6,044 nucleotides of DNA from JAAEEP01 sp035529155 (GTDB taxonomy: Archaea; Thermoplasmatota; Thermoplasmata; Methanomassiliicoccales; JAAEEP01). The stretch is from contig DATKXF010000122.1 in assembly GCA_035529155.1 (NCBI GenBank), positions 1-6,044 of the forward strand, given 5' to 3'. Below the pieces are notes generated by a model. The model was not told the DNA's origin, did not search any database, and saw only the letters and a program-made list of their open reading frames with translations. Each line of letters opens with the position of its first letter. Positions within the stretch are counted from its first letter, which is position 1. Positions 5,791-6,044 of the stretch are shown here, piece after piece. A program made the translations under genes and the position numbers.

Positions 5791-5812
5791 CATTTGTCTA
5801 TTCACACGATAG

Positions 5813-6044
5813 ATGACACCAACAGATATCGATCCGGAGTTGAAAGAGGCTATTATCTCCAAGATAGAAATGGAGAAGGTCAATTTCATTGAGATGCAGT
5901 TCTCAGACATCCTAGGGACAGTGAAGAGCGTCTCGATTCCCGCGGACAAGGCCAGGAGGGCTCTGGATGAGGGTGTTTTCATAGATGGATCCTCGATCTT
6001 GGGATACACTACGATCGAGGAGTCGGACATGAGAACCCTGCCCA
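5813..6044 (+). CDS. glnA: glutamine synthetase type I, N-terminal part
   Basis: The first 77 codons of glutamine synthetase, which makes glutamine from glutamate, ammonia and ATP in the cytoplasm; the window ends inside the gene (the full protein is about 440-450 residues). The N-terminal beta-grasp domain is clear: NFIEMQFSDILGTVKSVSIP (24-43), ALDEGVFIDGSSI (50-62) and IEESDM (68-73). The pattern is that of the GSI-alpha subgroup found in Firmicutes and archaea. The catalytic metal and ATP sites lie beyond the window, so activity cannot be judged. At residue 67, in GYTTIEESDM, a threonine stands where Bacillus subtilis GS has Arg62 (GFVRIEESDM), the residue tied to glutamine feedback inhibition. 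No ribosome binding site precedes the ATG and the TATA box is 25-26 bases upstream, so the mRNA is probably leaderless. Glutamine is the amide donor for GatCAB encoded at the other end of the window. Confidence 0.94.
   Translation, partial: MTPTDIDPELKEAIISKIEMEKVNFIEMQFSDILGTVKSVSIPADKARRALDEGVFIDGSSILGYTTIEESDMRTLP

Larger units (their letters stand above)
5658..5812. other. intergenic region between alaX and glnA
   Basis: 155 bases, AT-rich, with no gene visible. It contains the alaX terminator (5664-5680), three perfect palindromes (5681-5693, TCAATTGA at 5698-5705, ACATATGT at 5729-5736), a GATTCC direct repeat at 20-base spacing (5718-5723 and 5738-5743) on either side of the third palindrome, and the glnA promoter. 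No GGAA-N6-TTCC site, the NrpR operator of methanogens, was seen. Confidence 0.6.

Noticed and set aside
5658..5812. NrpR-type nitrogen operator upstream of glnA
   Set aside because: No GGAA-N6-TTCC or close variant was found between alaX and glnA.
5752..6030. Minus-strand frame opposite the start of glnA
   Set aside because: It spans the glnA promoter, and the plus strand encodes unmistakable glutamine synthetase.

Overview
The window is archaeal, with moderate G+C. Three observations support this. Promoters look like BRE/TATA elements about 25 bases before the likely transcription start, with no bacterial -35/-10 pairs. The glnA start codon sits where transcription itself should begin, so its mRNA is probably leaderless. 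Ribosome binding sites are of the GGTG/GAGG type. A Lrp/AsnC regulator and a free-standing AlaX-type editing protein also fit a euryarchaeon, possibly a methanogen or Thermoplasmatota-like lineage. I cannot name the species. The aspartyl-tRNA synthetase is of the long bacterial type, which stands out in this setting.

Layout: (1) The 3' end of gatA (1-413, +) overlaps gatB (410-1753, +) by four bases; these are subunits A and B of the GatCAB tRNA amidotransferase. (2) aspS (1756-3618, -), a bacterial-type AspRS, runs tail to tail with gatB, two bases apart. (3) A 223-base AT-rich gap (3619-3841) holds the aspS promoter, a 13-base palindrome and a possible box C/D-like RNA. (4) A Lrp/AsnC regulator (3842-4312, -) lies upstream of aspS. 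(5) A 145-base divergent promoter region carries an 18-base dyad. (6) alaX (4458-5657, +) encodes a long AlaX with a DHHA1 domain. (7) A 155-base palindrome-rich gap contains a T-rich terminator and the glnA promoter. (8) The first 77 codons of glnA (5813-6044, +), type I glutamine synthetase, run off the end.

The genes share a theme of amide nitrogen and tRNA charging. The AspRS has residues associated with non-discriminating enzymes, so it probably makes both Asp-tRNA(Asp) and Asp-tRNA(Asn). GatCAB would convert the latter to Asn-tRNA(Asn) using glutamine, and glutamine synthetase makes that glutamine. AlaX clears mischarged tRNA(Ala). The Lrp-family protein is a plausible amino-acid-responsive regulator of its neighbours. 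This shared role is inferred from gene content and adjacency.

I found no mobile element, CRISPR array, tRNA or rRNA, and no clearly new multi-gene system. The points most worth checking are the ND-type AspRS beside gatAB, the loss in glutamine synthetase of the arginine used for feedback inhibition, the box C/D-like element, and the palindromes near the Lrp-family gene.
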